From positions 62,001 through 126,000 of the forward strand of contig UCII01000004.1 of NCBI GenBank assembly GCA_900472485.1: DNA of 64,000 nt, given 5' to 3'. A model generated the notes under the pieces. It saw nothing but the letters and a program-made list of their open reading frames with translations, was not told the origin of the DNA and did not search any database. The position numbers were made by a program, and so were the translations under genes. The DNA comes from Hyphomicrobiales bacterium. Its GTDB lineage: Bacteria; Pseudomonadota; Alphaproteobacteria; Rhizobiales; Rhizobiaceae. Positions 40,421 through 48,278 of this stretch are shown here, one piece after another; positions within the stretch are counted from its first letter, which is position 1, and the number at the start of each line of letters is the position of its first letter.

Positions 40421-41638
40421 GTGACGGGCAGATTGGTCATTGTCGGGGCCGGGCAGGCGGGTTTCGCGCTTGCGGCCAAATTGCGCGGACTGGGTGATTC
40501 CAGGCCGATCACCATCGTCGGTGCCGAGGAAAACCTTCCCTACCAGCGGCCGCCGCTGACCAAAAAATATCTGCTCGGTGAAATGACCTTCGATCGTCTG
40601 CTGTTCCGGCCTGAACATTGGTACGCCGACAATAATGTCGAGATCCGCGTGTCCACCTGGGTTGAGCAGATCGATCGCGCCGCAAAGCAGATCGTCATGC
40701 AGGACGGCTCCAGGCTGGATTACGAGACGCTGGCGCTTGCGACGGGCTCGACGCCGCGCCGCCTGCCGCCCTCCGTCGGCGGCGCGCTCGAAGGTGTCTA
40801 TCTCGCCCGTGACAAGCGCGATGCCGATCTTCTTGCCGGCGAAATGCGCCCTGGGCGCCGGGTGCTCATCATCGGCGGCGGCTATATCGGGCTCGAAGCG
40901 GCCGCAGTGGCGCGCCATCGCGGCCTCGAAGCGACCCTCATCGAGATGGGCGACCGGATATTGCAGCGTGTGGCGGCCAAGGAGACCGCCGATATTTTTA
41001 GGGCCATCCATCAAAAGCACGATGTCGTCATTCGCGAGAAGACGGGCCTGAAGCAGCTCATCGGGCGCAACGATCATGTCACCGCCGCCGAATTGTCCGA
41101 CGGGTCCACCATCGATGTCGATTTCGTCGTCGTCGGCATCGGCGTCGCCCCGAATGACAGGCTCGCCAAGGAGGCCGGCCTCGAGGTCGGCAACGGCATC
41201 GTCGTCGATTCGTTCGCCCGCACCTCCGATCCCGCAATCTTGGCCATGGGTGATTGCGTGGAGCTGCCATGGGAGGGCGGCCGTATCAGGCTCGAATCCG
41301 TGCAGAATGCCGTCGACCAGGCGGAAGCCGCGGCGGCAATCATAGCCGGCAACGAAAAGGCCTATGACCCGAAGCCGTGGTTCTGGTCGGATCAATACGA
41401 TGTGAAGCTGCAGATCGCCGGTTTCAATCTTGGTTACGACGAGACATTGCTGCGGCCGGGTGCTCGCGAGGGCGCGGCCTCCGTCTGGTATTTCAAGCAG
41501 GGTCGTTTCATCGCGGTCGACGCCATAAACGACGCAAAGGCCTATGTTACCGGCAAGAAGCTGCTGGAGACCGGCGCGAATCCGTCCAGGGAGGTTCTTG
41601 CCGACCCGGCCGCGGATTTGAAGCAGCTGCTGGCCTGA
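40421..41638 (+). CDS. FAD-dependent ferredoxin reductase-like oxidoreductase
   Basis: A 405-residue two-dinucleotide-binding flavoprotein of the rhodocoxin/putidaredoxin reductase kind. The FAD motif is VIVGAGQAGFALAAKLRG (residues 7-24), EENLPYQRPPLTKKYLLG is the typical flavin contact, the NAD motif is IIGGGYIGLEAAAVARH near 150, and AMGDCVELP near 275 is the second FAD contact. It would shuttle electrons from NAD(P)H to a ferredoxin or Rieske partner; none is encoded nearby. Start is GTG, since the first ATG lies too far inside. Alone between the inositol genes and a tRNA. Confidence 0.92.
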   Translation: MTGRLVIVGAGQAGFALAAKLRGLGDSRPITIVGAEENLPYQRPPLTKKYLLGEMTFDRLLFRPEHWYADNNVEIRVSTWVEQIDRAAKQIVMQDGSRLDYETLALATGSTPRRLPPSVGGALEGVYLARDKRDADLLAGEMRPGRRVLIIGGGYIGLEAAAVARHRGLEATLIEMGDRILQRVAAKETADIFRAIHQKHDVVIREKTGLKQLIGRNDHVTAAELSDGSTIDVDFVVVGIGVAPNDRLAKEAGLEVGNGIVVDSFARTSDPAILAMGDCVELPWEGGRIRLESVQNAVDQAEAAAAIIAGNEKAYDPKPWFWSDQYDVKLQIAGFNLGYDETLLRPGAREGAASVWYFKQGRFIAVDAINDAKAYVTGKKLLETGANPSREVLADPAADLKQLLA

Positions 41639-41765
41639 TGTAAATTCAGATCGGCCGGACCATGCTTCGGCCGGCAATTGCCTGTTGCTGAATCATGGAA
41701 AGAACGTACACAAGCGCGAAAAAGCGCTTGCGTCGATAAATGAATGGCCCTATCAGGGCCGCACC

Positions 41766-41855
41766 GGAGAGGTGGCCGAGTGGTCGAAGGCGCTCCCCTG
41801 CTAAGGGAGTATACCAGAAATGGTATCGTGGGTTCGAATCCCATCTTCTCCGCCA
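41766..41855 (+). tRNA. tRNA-Ser (anticodon GCT)
   Basis: Cloverleaf of 90 bases including an encoded CCA. The acceptor GGAGAGG pairs with CTTCTCC, the D-arm holds GGCCGAGTGG, and the anticodon stem CTCCC / GGGAG carries the loop CTGCTAA with anticodon GCT (41800-41802). The long variable arm ATACCAGAAATGGTAT is a 6-bp hairpin typical of class II serine tRNA, and GGTTCGAATCC is the T-loop. It decodes AGC and AGU. No integrase or repeat of its 3' end is nearby. Confidence 0.98.
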
Positions 41856-41927
41856 TTTTCCCAATTATCCTACCCTACAGACGACGGTCCGCGATCTTGG
41901 CGCTGCCAGACCGGATAAGGCCAATCA

Positions 41928-42842
41928 TTATTGGGAGTTTCGACCTGCAAAGCCTTCGTAGCGCTTCAGGTATGCTATGAGCGCCCGCAGCTTCGGAGCC
42001 ATGTTTCGTCGATTGGGATAGTAGAGATAGAAGCCAGGGAAATAGGGGCAATATTCCTCCAGGATCGGCATTAGCTCATTCCTCTCTATGAAGGCACGAA
42101 AACTTTCCTCCATCCCGAATGTGATTCCCGCTCCGGCGACAGCCAGCTTGATCATCACTCTCATGTCATTGGTCGTTACTTCCGGTGCGACTTCTACCCG
42201 GAATTCCTTACCTTCTTCCGCGAACTCCCACCGATAGGGGACAGCCTTTGGCGAGGGGCGCCAGCCTATGCATCGATGCATGGAGAGCTCTTTCGGATGC
42301 CGGGGGATGCCGAATCGATCGCGATAGACAGGCGAGCAGACGGCCAATTGCCGCTCCTTACCGGCGACCGGCACGGCAATCATGTCCTGCTCGATGACTT
42401 CGCCAAGCCGGACGCCGGCGTCATAGCCTTCCGAGACGATGTCGAATTCCTCGTCCGTGACAGTAATATCGAGTTGGATTTCGGGGTTGGCGGCCGCGAA
42501 GCCCGCGAGAAAATCGCCGGAGAGAAATCGCTCCGCGATCGACGAGACGGCAAGCCGTAATTGACCGCGGGGCCGCGTCCGCAAAGTGTCCGTCTTTTCC
42601 ATCGCGGTGCGTATGTCAGAGACTGCCGGCTCCACCTCCGCGTAGAGCCGTTCGCCGGCCTCCGTCAGGCTGACGCTGCGGGTTGTGCGCTGTAGCAGCG
42701 CGATACCCAGGCTCTCCTCCAATCGCCGGATGGTCTGGCTGACTGCCGAGCGGGTGACGCCGAGCCTATCGGCCGCGGCGCGAAAATTGCGCTCCTGAGC
42801 GACAAGGATGAAGACGGCGAGAGCATTGAGATCGGGCCACAT
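41928..42842 (-). CDS. LysR-family transcriptional regulator
   Basis: A 304-residue LysR-type regulator. The winged HTH is at residues 5-60 (LNALAVFILVAQERNFRAAADRLGVTRSAVSQTIRRLEESLGIALLQRTTRSVSLT region), followed by a linker helix and a periplasmic-binding-protein-like effector domain (RGQLRLAVSSIAERFLSGDF). The effector domain resembles the group that controls divergent SDR or oxidoreductase genes. It is divergent from the SDR gene at 42962, with 119 bases between starts, so regulation of that gene is likely. Confidence 0.94.
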   Translation of the reverse strand: MWPDLNALAVFILVAQERNFRAAADRLGVTRSAVSQTIRRLEESLGIALLQRTTRSVSLTEAGERLYAEVEPAVSDIRTAMEKTDTLRTRPRGQLRLAVSSIAERFLSGDFLAGFAAANPEIQLDITVTDEEFDIVSEGYDAGVRLGEVIEQDMIAVPVAGKERQLAVCSPVYRDRFGIPRHPKELSMHRCIGWRPSPKAVPYRWEFAEEGKEFRVEVAPEVTTNDMRVMIKLAVAGAGITFGMEESFRAFIERNELMPILEEYCPYFPGFYLYYPNRRNMAPKLRALIAYLKRYEGFAGRNSQ

Positions 42843-42961
42843 TGGTAACTACTACTTTCCAAGCTGTCACTGAATGGATGGCTTATCACGACAATGAGGC
42901 TCTGTATCCTCCCTATAGCCGGTTCCAGGAGGGAACCGTTCACATAGCAAGGAGTGATCGC

Positions 42962-43690
42962 ATGCCTATCGATAAAGTCGTTCTCATTACAGGTGCCTCC
43001 AGCGGCATCGGTGCGGGCATTGCCCGCGAACTCGCTTCCGCCGGCGCAAAGGTCATGCTCGGCGCCAGGCGTATCGACAGATTGGAAGCATTGGCAGCCG
43101 AGATTCGGGAAATGGGCGGCACGGTTATGACCCGCCGGCTCGATGTCACCGACAGGGCTGACGTTGCCGCCTTTGCAGAGGCGGCACGCGCGGCTTGGGG
43201 AAGCGTTGATGTGATCGTCAACAATGCCGGCATCATGCCGCTTTCCCTGATGGCTTCGATGAAAGTCGAGGAATGGGACAGAATGGTCGACGTCAATATC
43301 AAGGGCGTGCTTCATGGCATTACCGCGGTCCTGCCGGAAATGACGGCGCGCGGCTCCGGCCATATCATCAACATCGCTTCGATCGGGGCTTTGGCCGTCT
43401 CTCCGACCGCCGCCGTCTATTGCGCGACCAAGTATGCCGTTCGGGCGATCTCCGATGGGCTGCGCCAGGAATGCCGCGATATCCGGGTCACCTGCATCCA
43501 TCCGGGCGTCGTCGAGAGCGAGCTGGCCGATACGATCACCGATCCGGTAGCAGTCGAAGCGATGAAATCCTATCGAGCCGTGGCGCTGGCGCCCGATGCC
43601 ATCGGTCGGGCGGTGCGTTTCGCCGTCGAGCAGCCCGATGATGTCGATGTCAATGAGATCGTCGTTCGCCCGACGCGGGCGACACATTGA
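42962..43690 (+). CDS. SDR-family oxidoreductase
   Basis: A 242-residue classical SDR of the YdfG-like kind. The cofactor motif is TGASSGIG at residues 11-18, NNAGIMPLSLM near 85, and YCATKYAVRAISDGLRQE near 152 with the catalytic Y and K; the C-terminus ends EIVVRPTRATH. Start MPIDKVVL has AAGGAG seven bases upstream; the frame back to 42842 is not needed. Divergent from its probable LysR regulator. Substrate unknown. Confidence 0.94.
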   Translation: MPIDKVVLITGASSGIGAGIARELASAGAKVMLGARRIDRLEALAAEIREMGGTVMTRRLDVTDRADVAAFAEAARAAWGSVDVIVNNAGIMPLSLMASMKVEEWDRMVDVNIKGVLHGITAVLPEMTARGSGHIINIASIGALAVSPTAAVYCATKYAVRAISDGLRQECRDIRVTCIHPGVVESELADTITDPVAVEAMKSYRAVALAPDAIGRAVRFAVEQPDDVDVNEIVVRPTRATH

Positions 43691-43768
43691 TTCGCGGTCT
43701 CTTTGCTCTCACCCTGGCCGGCCCGCGTCGTATTCGCGCCGCCTGCGCTTTCCGAGGATCGAATTGAA

Positions 43769-44020
43769 ATGAAGAAACCGATACATGCTTACGTCGGCAT
43801 GTGGACGACTGCCGACAATCATATCCGTCATGAACTCCTGCCACACGGCCGATATATCGAAGCGCGGGGAAGCCGTGAGCGTGCCTATCAGGGGCGCTAC
43901 GCGGTGACGGGCGATCATATCGACTATTGGGACGATACAGGTTTCACCGCCGATGGCGATTTCATCGATGGCGTGCTCCATCACGCCGGAATGATCCTCT
44001 ATCGAAGGAATGACGTGTAG
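43769..44020 (+). CDS. Atu4866-domain protein
   Basis: An 83-residue protein matching the small Agrobacterium Atu4866 family: YVGMWTTADNHIRHELLPHGRY, RERAYQGRYAVTGDHIDYWDDTGFTADGDF and HAGMILYRR, a lipocalin-like beta-barrel rich in aromatics and histidine. Function not established. It lies 78 bases after the SDR gene on the same strand, so both may be controlled by the LysR regulator. Start at MKKPIHAY; the open frame back to 43703 is not supported. Confidence 0.88.
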   Translation: MKKPIHAYVGMWTTADNHIRHELLPHGRYIEARGSRERAYQGRYAVTGDHIDYWDDTGFTADGDFIDGVLHHAGMILYRRNDV

Positions 44021-44555
44021 AGCGATATCTGGTCGCTGGCGGTTTGGCCTTTGCTCGATGCCTGCACGTCGCGGTCGAATCGGCCATTTCAGGGAATCAC
44101 CCGCGTCCTTGCGTCGTTTTGGGACGCGGGCCGGGCCCAACAGTGGCTGTCGATACCGGGTAGGCCGGCGAAGCAAGCGTCATACAGAGCTTACCAAAAC
44201 CAGCAAAATCCGCCGGTTAGCCATGGAAAGGCCATTCGAGTGCCTTTTTCCAATTAGCGGCGACCGTTTTCACTGCGCACGTAAGTGCCGGTAGATTAAG
44301 GAGTTTCTTAATGAAGTCTAAATAATTGCGGCCGCCGTGTTGCTGACTTGTGTCCTTTCGGCAACAGGGCTTGCGGAAGGCTTACGCAAATCCCCCGTTC
44401 CGCGAAAATGTCGATTGCGTGACAGTGCACGTCTTGTATTTTCACTCTCGGAAGCGAGGGCGATTGATCGTCCACTTCTTGAAACACGAGGATGGGACAG
44501 GGAATACCTTCGGGTAGTTCTCATTCTCGATATAAAACTTTGACTGGAGGTCAAT
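44021..44555. other. Long leader region before the first porin gene
   Basis: 535 bases. It must contain the promoter and 5' UTR of the first ropA gene. Near 44295-44312 there is an inverted repeat (ATTAAG / CTTAAT) around a GAGTTT spacer, which includes a strong ribosome-binding site. The remains of a possible small secreted-protein gene follow it and are listed separately. Confidence 0.5.
44311..44543 (+). pseudogene. Possible decayed small secreted-protein gene (frameshifted at codon 4)
   Basis: ATG at 44311 has AAGGAG nine bases upstream and reads MKSK then stop. In another frame, from 44322, the codons continue IIAAAVLLTCVLSATGLAEG, a textbook signal peptide if one base is restored between the two. 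The rest of that frame is open to 44543 but resembles no family. The good start signal plus interrupted signal sequence suggests a broken gene; the alternative is chance. Confidence 0.3.
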
Positions 44556-45617
44556 ATGAACATCAAGAGCCTTCTTCTCGGCTCCGCTGCCGCGCTCGTG
44601 GCAGTTTCCGGTGCTCACGCGGCTGACGCTATCGTCGCTGCTGAGCCGGAGCCGCTCGAATACGTCCGCATTTGCGACGCATACGGTGCTGGTTACTTCT
44701 TCATCCCGGGCACGGAAACCTGCCTCAAGATCGGCGGTAAGGTTCGTACCGAAGGTCAGTGGTATGACGCTTACAATCCTGACAGCCACCTGGGCACGCT
44801 GTGGCACACTCGTGCTGAGCTCCGCCTGCAGACGGCAACCGATACCGAATACGGCCCGCTGAAGACCAACACCGAAATTCGTTGGGACTGGAACGACGGC
44901 AACGCCACCAAGACCAACCTGCTGCACGCCAGCATCAGCCTCGGTGGTTTCACCGTTGGTAAGGAAGACTCGGAGTTTAACGTCTTCACCGGTTATGCCG
45001 GCGACGTCATCAACGACGACGTGGTCTATGACGGCCCGTACGAACTGAACCAGATCACCTACAACTATGATGCCGGCAACGGCTTCACGGCTGTGATCTC
45101 GCTCGAAGACAGCAACTCCGGCACGGGCGCGACCGGTGCAAACGGCGAAGACAGCACGAACCACTACCTGCCTGACGTTGTTGCAGGTGCCGGCTTCAAG
45201 TCTGGTGCATGGGGCTTCAAGGTCGTTGGCGGTTACGACTCGATCGTCGAAGAAGGTGCTATCAAGGCTCGTGTCGATGCTGACTTCGGTGCGTTCTCGG
45301 CCTTCTTGATGGGCGGCTGGAACACCGATGGCGACAAGCTGAACAAGTACGCCGGTGCAAACGGCGCTGGTCCGGCTTCCAACATCGGCTGGGGTGACTG
45401 GGCTGTCTGGGGCGGCGTTGGCGTTCCCGTCAACGAAAAGCTGAAGTGGAACCTCCAGCTCGCTTACACCGACTCCAAGATCTTTGCCGCTACCACCAAC
45501 GTCAAGTGGAACCCGGTTAAGAACCTGCTCATCGAGCCGGAAGTCTCCTACACCAACTGGGACTCCATCAATCAGGACCAGTGGGCTGGTATCCTCCGCT
45601 TCGAGCGCTCGTTCTAA
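44556..45617 (+). CDS. ropA: Outer-membrane porin, RopA type (first copy)
   Basis: A 353-residue porin of the Porin_2 family that makes the general diffusion channel of the outer membrane. A signal peptide (MNIKSLLLGSAAALVAVSGAHA) is followed by the family N-terminus EYVRICDAYGAGYFFIPGTETCLKIGG, in which the two cysteines are typical of rhizobial RopA. The remainder is alternating beta-strands, ending WAGILRFERSF with the terminal aromatic residue needed for outer-membrane insertion. Start has GGAGG six bases upstream. It is followed by a terminator and a second, closely related porin gene. Confidence 0.96.
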   Translation: MNIKSLLLGSAAALVAVSGAHAADAIVAAEPEPLEYVRICDAYGAGYFFIPGTETCLKIGGKVRTEGQWYDAYNPDSHLGTLWHTRAELRLQTATDTEYGPLKTNTEIRWDWNDGNATKTNLLHASISLGGFTVGKEDSEFNVFTGYAGDVINDDVVYDGPYELNQITYNYDAGNGFTAVISLEDSNSGTGATGANGEDSTNHYLPDVVAGAGFKSGAWGFKVVGGYDSIVEEGAIKARVDADFGAFSAFLMGGWNTDGDKLNKYAGANGAGPASNIGWGDWAVWGGVGVPVNEKLKWNLQLAYTDSKIFAATTNVKWNPVKNLLIEPEVSYTNWDSINQDQWAGILRFERSF

Positions 45618-46065
45618 TCTGATTTGACTTCGGTCATTTGAGATTTCTCACTACGGTGATGGAAAGCCCGGCCAATGGCCGGGCTTTCTTAATTTGTGAA
45701 TATCGACAAATTAGAATGCAGTCTTGAGAGTGCTCTATACTCTTTTTCGACGCGATCGACCCGTGGTCGCGTGTATTTTTAGCGTAATCTTAAGTAACTG
45801 TGAGCTGGGACGTGTCGGCAATATGACAGTTTTGCGACGTGATTTTTGTGCAACGCACTCGTTTGAAACCGCCGTCACAATTGTTCATAGTTTATCTCTG
45901 ATATTGCTCTGAAAAAAACGATCTGTAGGTTCCAAATCGGAAACGAGACTTAGTGTCTTGGTTCTCCCAGATCAGGGGTCAACTTTTAAAACCAGGTGGG
46001 GTAGGGCGCGTCGATTTTCTCGGCGTGAATTGTCATACCTGATCGATATTGGAACTGGAGTTACT
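45618..46065. other. Intergenic region between the two porin genes
   Basis: 448 bases. It starts with the terminator of the first porin gene, then an AT-rich stretch with the promoter and leader of the second. The second gene has its own ribosome-binding site (GGAG, five bases before ATG). No other gene is convincing. Confidence 0.55.
45662..45690 (+). terminator. Intrinsic terminator of the first porin gene
   Basis: GAAAGCCCGGCC and GGCCGGGCTTTC pair with a three-base loop, followed by TT. It stands 44 bases after the stop. Only two T follow directly, so part of the weak tract is in the stem. Confidence 0.8.
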
Positions 46066-47133
46066 ATGAACATCAAGAGCCTTCTTCTCGGCTCCGCTGC
46101 TGCGCTGGCAGCAGTATCCGGTGCTCATGCTGCTGACGCGATCGTCGCTGCTGAGCCGGAGCCGCTGGAATACGTCCGCATCTGCGATGCATATGGCGCT
46201 GGCTACTTCTTCATCCCGGGCACCGAAACCTGCCTCAAGATCGGCGGCCGTGTCCGTACCGAAGGCGGCTGGTACAACGCCTACAAGGCTGGCCAGGACG
46301 CTGGTGGCCGCGGTACCTATTGGCATACCCGCGCTGAACTCTCTCTCGACACCGCGACCGACACCGAATACGGCCCGCTGAAGACCAATACCGTTGTTCG
46401 TTGGGACTGGAATGACGGCAATGCGACCACGACCAAGCTGCTTTGGGCCAACATCAGCCTGGGCGGTTTCCTCGTCGGTAAGGCCGATTCGGTCTACTCG
46501 ACCTTCCTCGGCTACGCCGGCGACGTCATCAACGACGACGTGATCGAATACGGCATCAACGGCACCGACGAACTGAACCAGTTGACCTACAAGTATGACG
46601 CCGGCAACGGCTTCACGGCTGTGATCTCGCTGGAAGATTCCAATTCCGGCACGGGCGCGACCGGTGCAAACGGCGAAGATAGCACGAACCACTACCTGCC
46701 TGACGTCGTTGCCGGTGTTGGCTACAAGGCCGGTGCCTGGCAGTTCCGCGTCGTCGGCGGCTACGACTCCATCGTCGAGGAAGGCGCCGTCAAGGCTCGC
46801 GTCGATGCCGACTTCGGCGTTCTCACCGCTTTCGTTATGGGCGGCTGGAACACGGATGGCGACAAGCTCAACAAGTATGCCGGTGCCGGCGGTGCTGGTC
46901 TCGGCTGGGGTGACTGGGCTGTTTGGGGCGGTGTTGGCGTTCCGATCAACGAAAAGCTGAAGTGGAACCTGCAGCTTTCCTACGACGACCTGAAGACTTT
47001 CGCCGCGACGACGAACGTCAAGTTCAACCCCGTCAAGGACCTGCTGATCGAGCCGGAAGTGACCTACGTCAACTACGACGCCGTCAACAAGGACACTTGG
47101 GCTGGTATCCTTCGCTTCCAGCGTGTGTTCTAA
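46066..47133 (+). CDS. ropA: Outer-membrane porin, RopA type (second copy)
   Basis: A 355-residue paralogue of the preceding porin, 448 bases downstream. Signal peptide MNIKSLLLGSAAALAAVSGAHA differs in one residue from the first copy, and the start, the central repeat TGATGANGEDSTNHYLPDVV and the loop around GGYDSIVEEGA are nearly identical also in DNA. Differences concentrate in surface loops, for example YKAGQDAGGRG against YNPDSHLG. The C-terminus ends WAGILRFQRVF. A reading frame opens at 45958, but the ATG at 46066 has the ribosome-binding site. Two loci allow antigen or channel variation, or dosage. Confidence 0.96.
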   Translation: MNIKSLLLGSAAALAAVSGAHAADAIVAAEPEPLEYVRICDAYGAGYFFIPGTETCLKIGGRVRTEGGWYNAYKAGQDAGGRGTYWHTRAELSLDTATDTEYGPLKTNTVVRWDWNDGNATTTKLLWANISLGGFLVGKADSVYSTFLGYAGDVINDDVIEYGINGTDELNQLTYKYDAGNGFTAVISLEDSNSGTGATGANGEDSTNHYLPDVVAGVGYKAGAWQFRVVGGYDSIVEEGAVKARVDADFGVLTAFVMGGWNTDGDKLNKYAGAGGAGLGWGDWAVWGGVGVPINEKLKWNLQLSYDDLKTFAATTNVKFNPVKDLLIEPEVTYVNYDAVNKDTWAGILRFQRVF

Positions 47134-47190
47134 TTCGGTTCGCCGAACAAGTTTGACAAATCTTCTGGTCAGACCTCCGATCAGAAGAGG

Positions 47191-47219
47191 AAAGGCCCGG
47201 TTTCCCAACCGGGCCTTTT
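47191..47219 (+). terminator. Intrinsic terminator of the second porin gene
   Basis: AAAGGCCCGGTT and AACCGGGCCTTT pair around the four-base loop TCCC and end in four T. It lies 58 bases after the porin stop and 40 bases from the end of the convergent hydrolase, so it may serve both strands. Confidence 0.88.
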
Positions 47220-47258
47220 GCTTTGGGCAGGTGTCGAACAGTGCGTGGGTGCCTGTTG

Positions 47259-48152
47259 TCAAAACTTCGAGATGAAATGCCGGATCGCATCCAGGACATC
47301 GCCCAAATGTAAAATCGGGGCATGTCCTTGCCCTCTCGCGATCTTAATGGCCATCTCCGGATGGCGCCTTGCCATCTCGTCCGTTGTCATCTGTGTCAGA
47401 AGCTTCGAATTCTCGCCACGAATCACCATCAGCGGAATATCTTGAAACACTTGGAATTGCGGCCACAGGTCTGGAATCGGCGCTTCCAGGTCGAGTGCCT
47501 GCATCTGCGCTGCGATGGCAGGATCGTAATCGGCAACCGGCTTGCCGTCGCGAAAGGCATAGATTGCCCGTGCCATGTCCTGCCAATCCTCTTCGTCAAG
47601 CGCGCCAAAGGCGCCGCCATGATTCTCCCGTAGGATCTCGATCGCCTCGTCCCAATTGGCGGGTTTCTTGTCCCGATTGAGATAATCGCGGATATCCGCC
47701 AATCCGATCTTCTCAAGGACTGGACCGATATCGTTGAGAATCACCGCCCTGAGGATATCCCGCCCGCTGGCTGCGAGCATATGCAGAACCAATCCGCCGC
47801 GCGACGTGCCGATGAAGATCGCCTGATGAATCCCGAGCGCAGCGCAGACCGTGAGGACATCTTGCCCTTCCACGATGAGATTGTAGCGGGATTTGTCCTT
47901 ATCCCATTCGGATGCCCCGCGTCCGCGAGCGTCGAGCGTAATCACCCTGCGCGGGGCTGCCGGGTCCTGGGACAGAAGCAGCGCCAGTTGATGAAAGTCC
48001 CGCGAGTTGCGCGTCAGGCCGGGCAGGCAGAAGACGGGTGTTCTGGCCTTCGTGATCGTCTCATCGCCGGCATAGTCCCGCACATGGAGCTTCAGGCCAT
48101 CTTCCGCTGCGATCGTTCTGGCAAGAAAACCGCTTTCGTCGTCGCTGCGCAT
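47259..48152 (-). CDS. Alpha/beta-fold hydrolase
   Basis: A 297-residue serine hydrolase. Hallmarks: oxyanion loop LPGLTRNSRDF near residue 45, VITLDARGRGASEW near 75, the nucleophile elbow IGTSRGGLVLHM near 117 (S in GTSRGG) and the C-terminal GQGHAPILH with the catalytic histidine. The cap region (about 140-220) is helical. Substrate unknown; the group contains esterases and dehalogenase-like enzymes. Start taken at MRSDDESG, which has GAGGG eight bases upstream; 48197 is the other option. It converges on the second porin gene. Confidence 0.93.
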   Translation of the reverse strand: MRSDDESGFLARTIAAEDGLKLHVRDYAGDETITKARTPVFCLPGLTRNSRDFHQLALLLSQDPAAPRRVITLDARGRGASEWDKDKSRYNLIVEGQDVLTVCAALGIHQAIFIGTSRGGLVLHMLAASGRDILRAVILNDIGPVLEKIGLADIRDYLNRDKKPANWDEAIEILRENHGGAFGALDEEDWQDMARAIYAFRDGKPVADYDPAIAAQMQALDLEAPIPDLWPQFQVFQDIPLMVIRGENSKLLTQMTTDEMARRHPEMAIKIARGQGHAPILHLGDVLDAIRHFISKF

Positions 48153-48278
48153 GCGCCATCCCTCGTACCTCGGCTGTCGCGAGGGATGTAACGTCATTTC
48201 CGTAGCCTACACAACTACGGTTGTTGGCTGAAGCATATCGCGCAAGGCAGGGCGGCACCTTCGCGATAGTGATGGGCC

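Noticed and set aside
41766..41855. tRNA-Ser as an integration site
   Set aside because: No integrase, no duplicated 3' end and no foreign island follow the tRNA.
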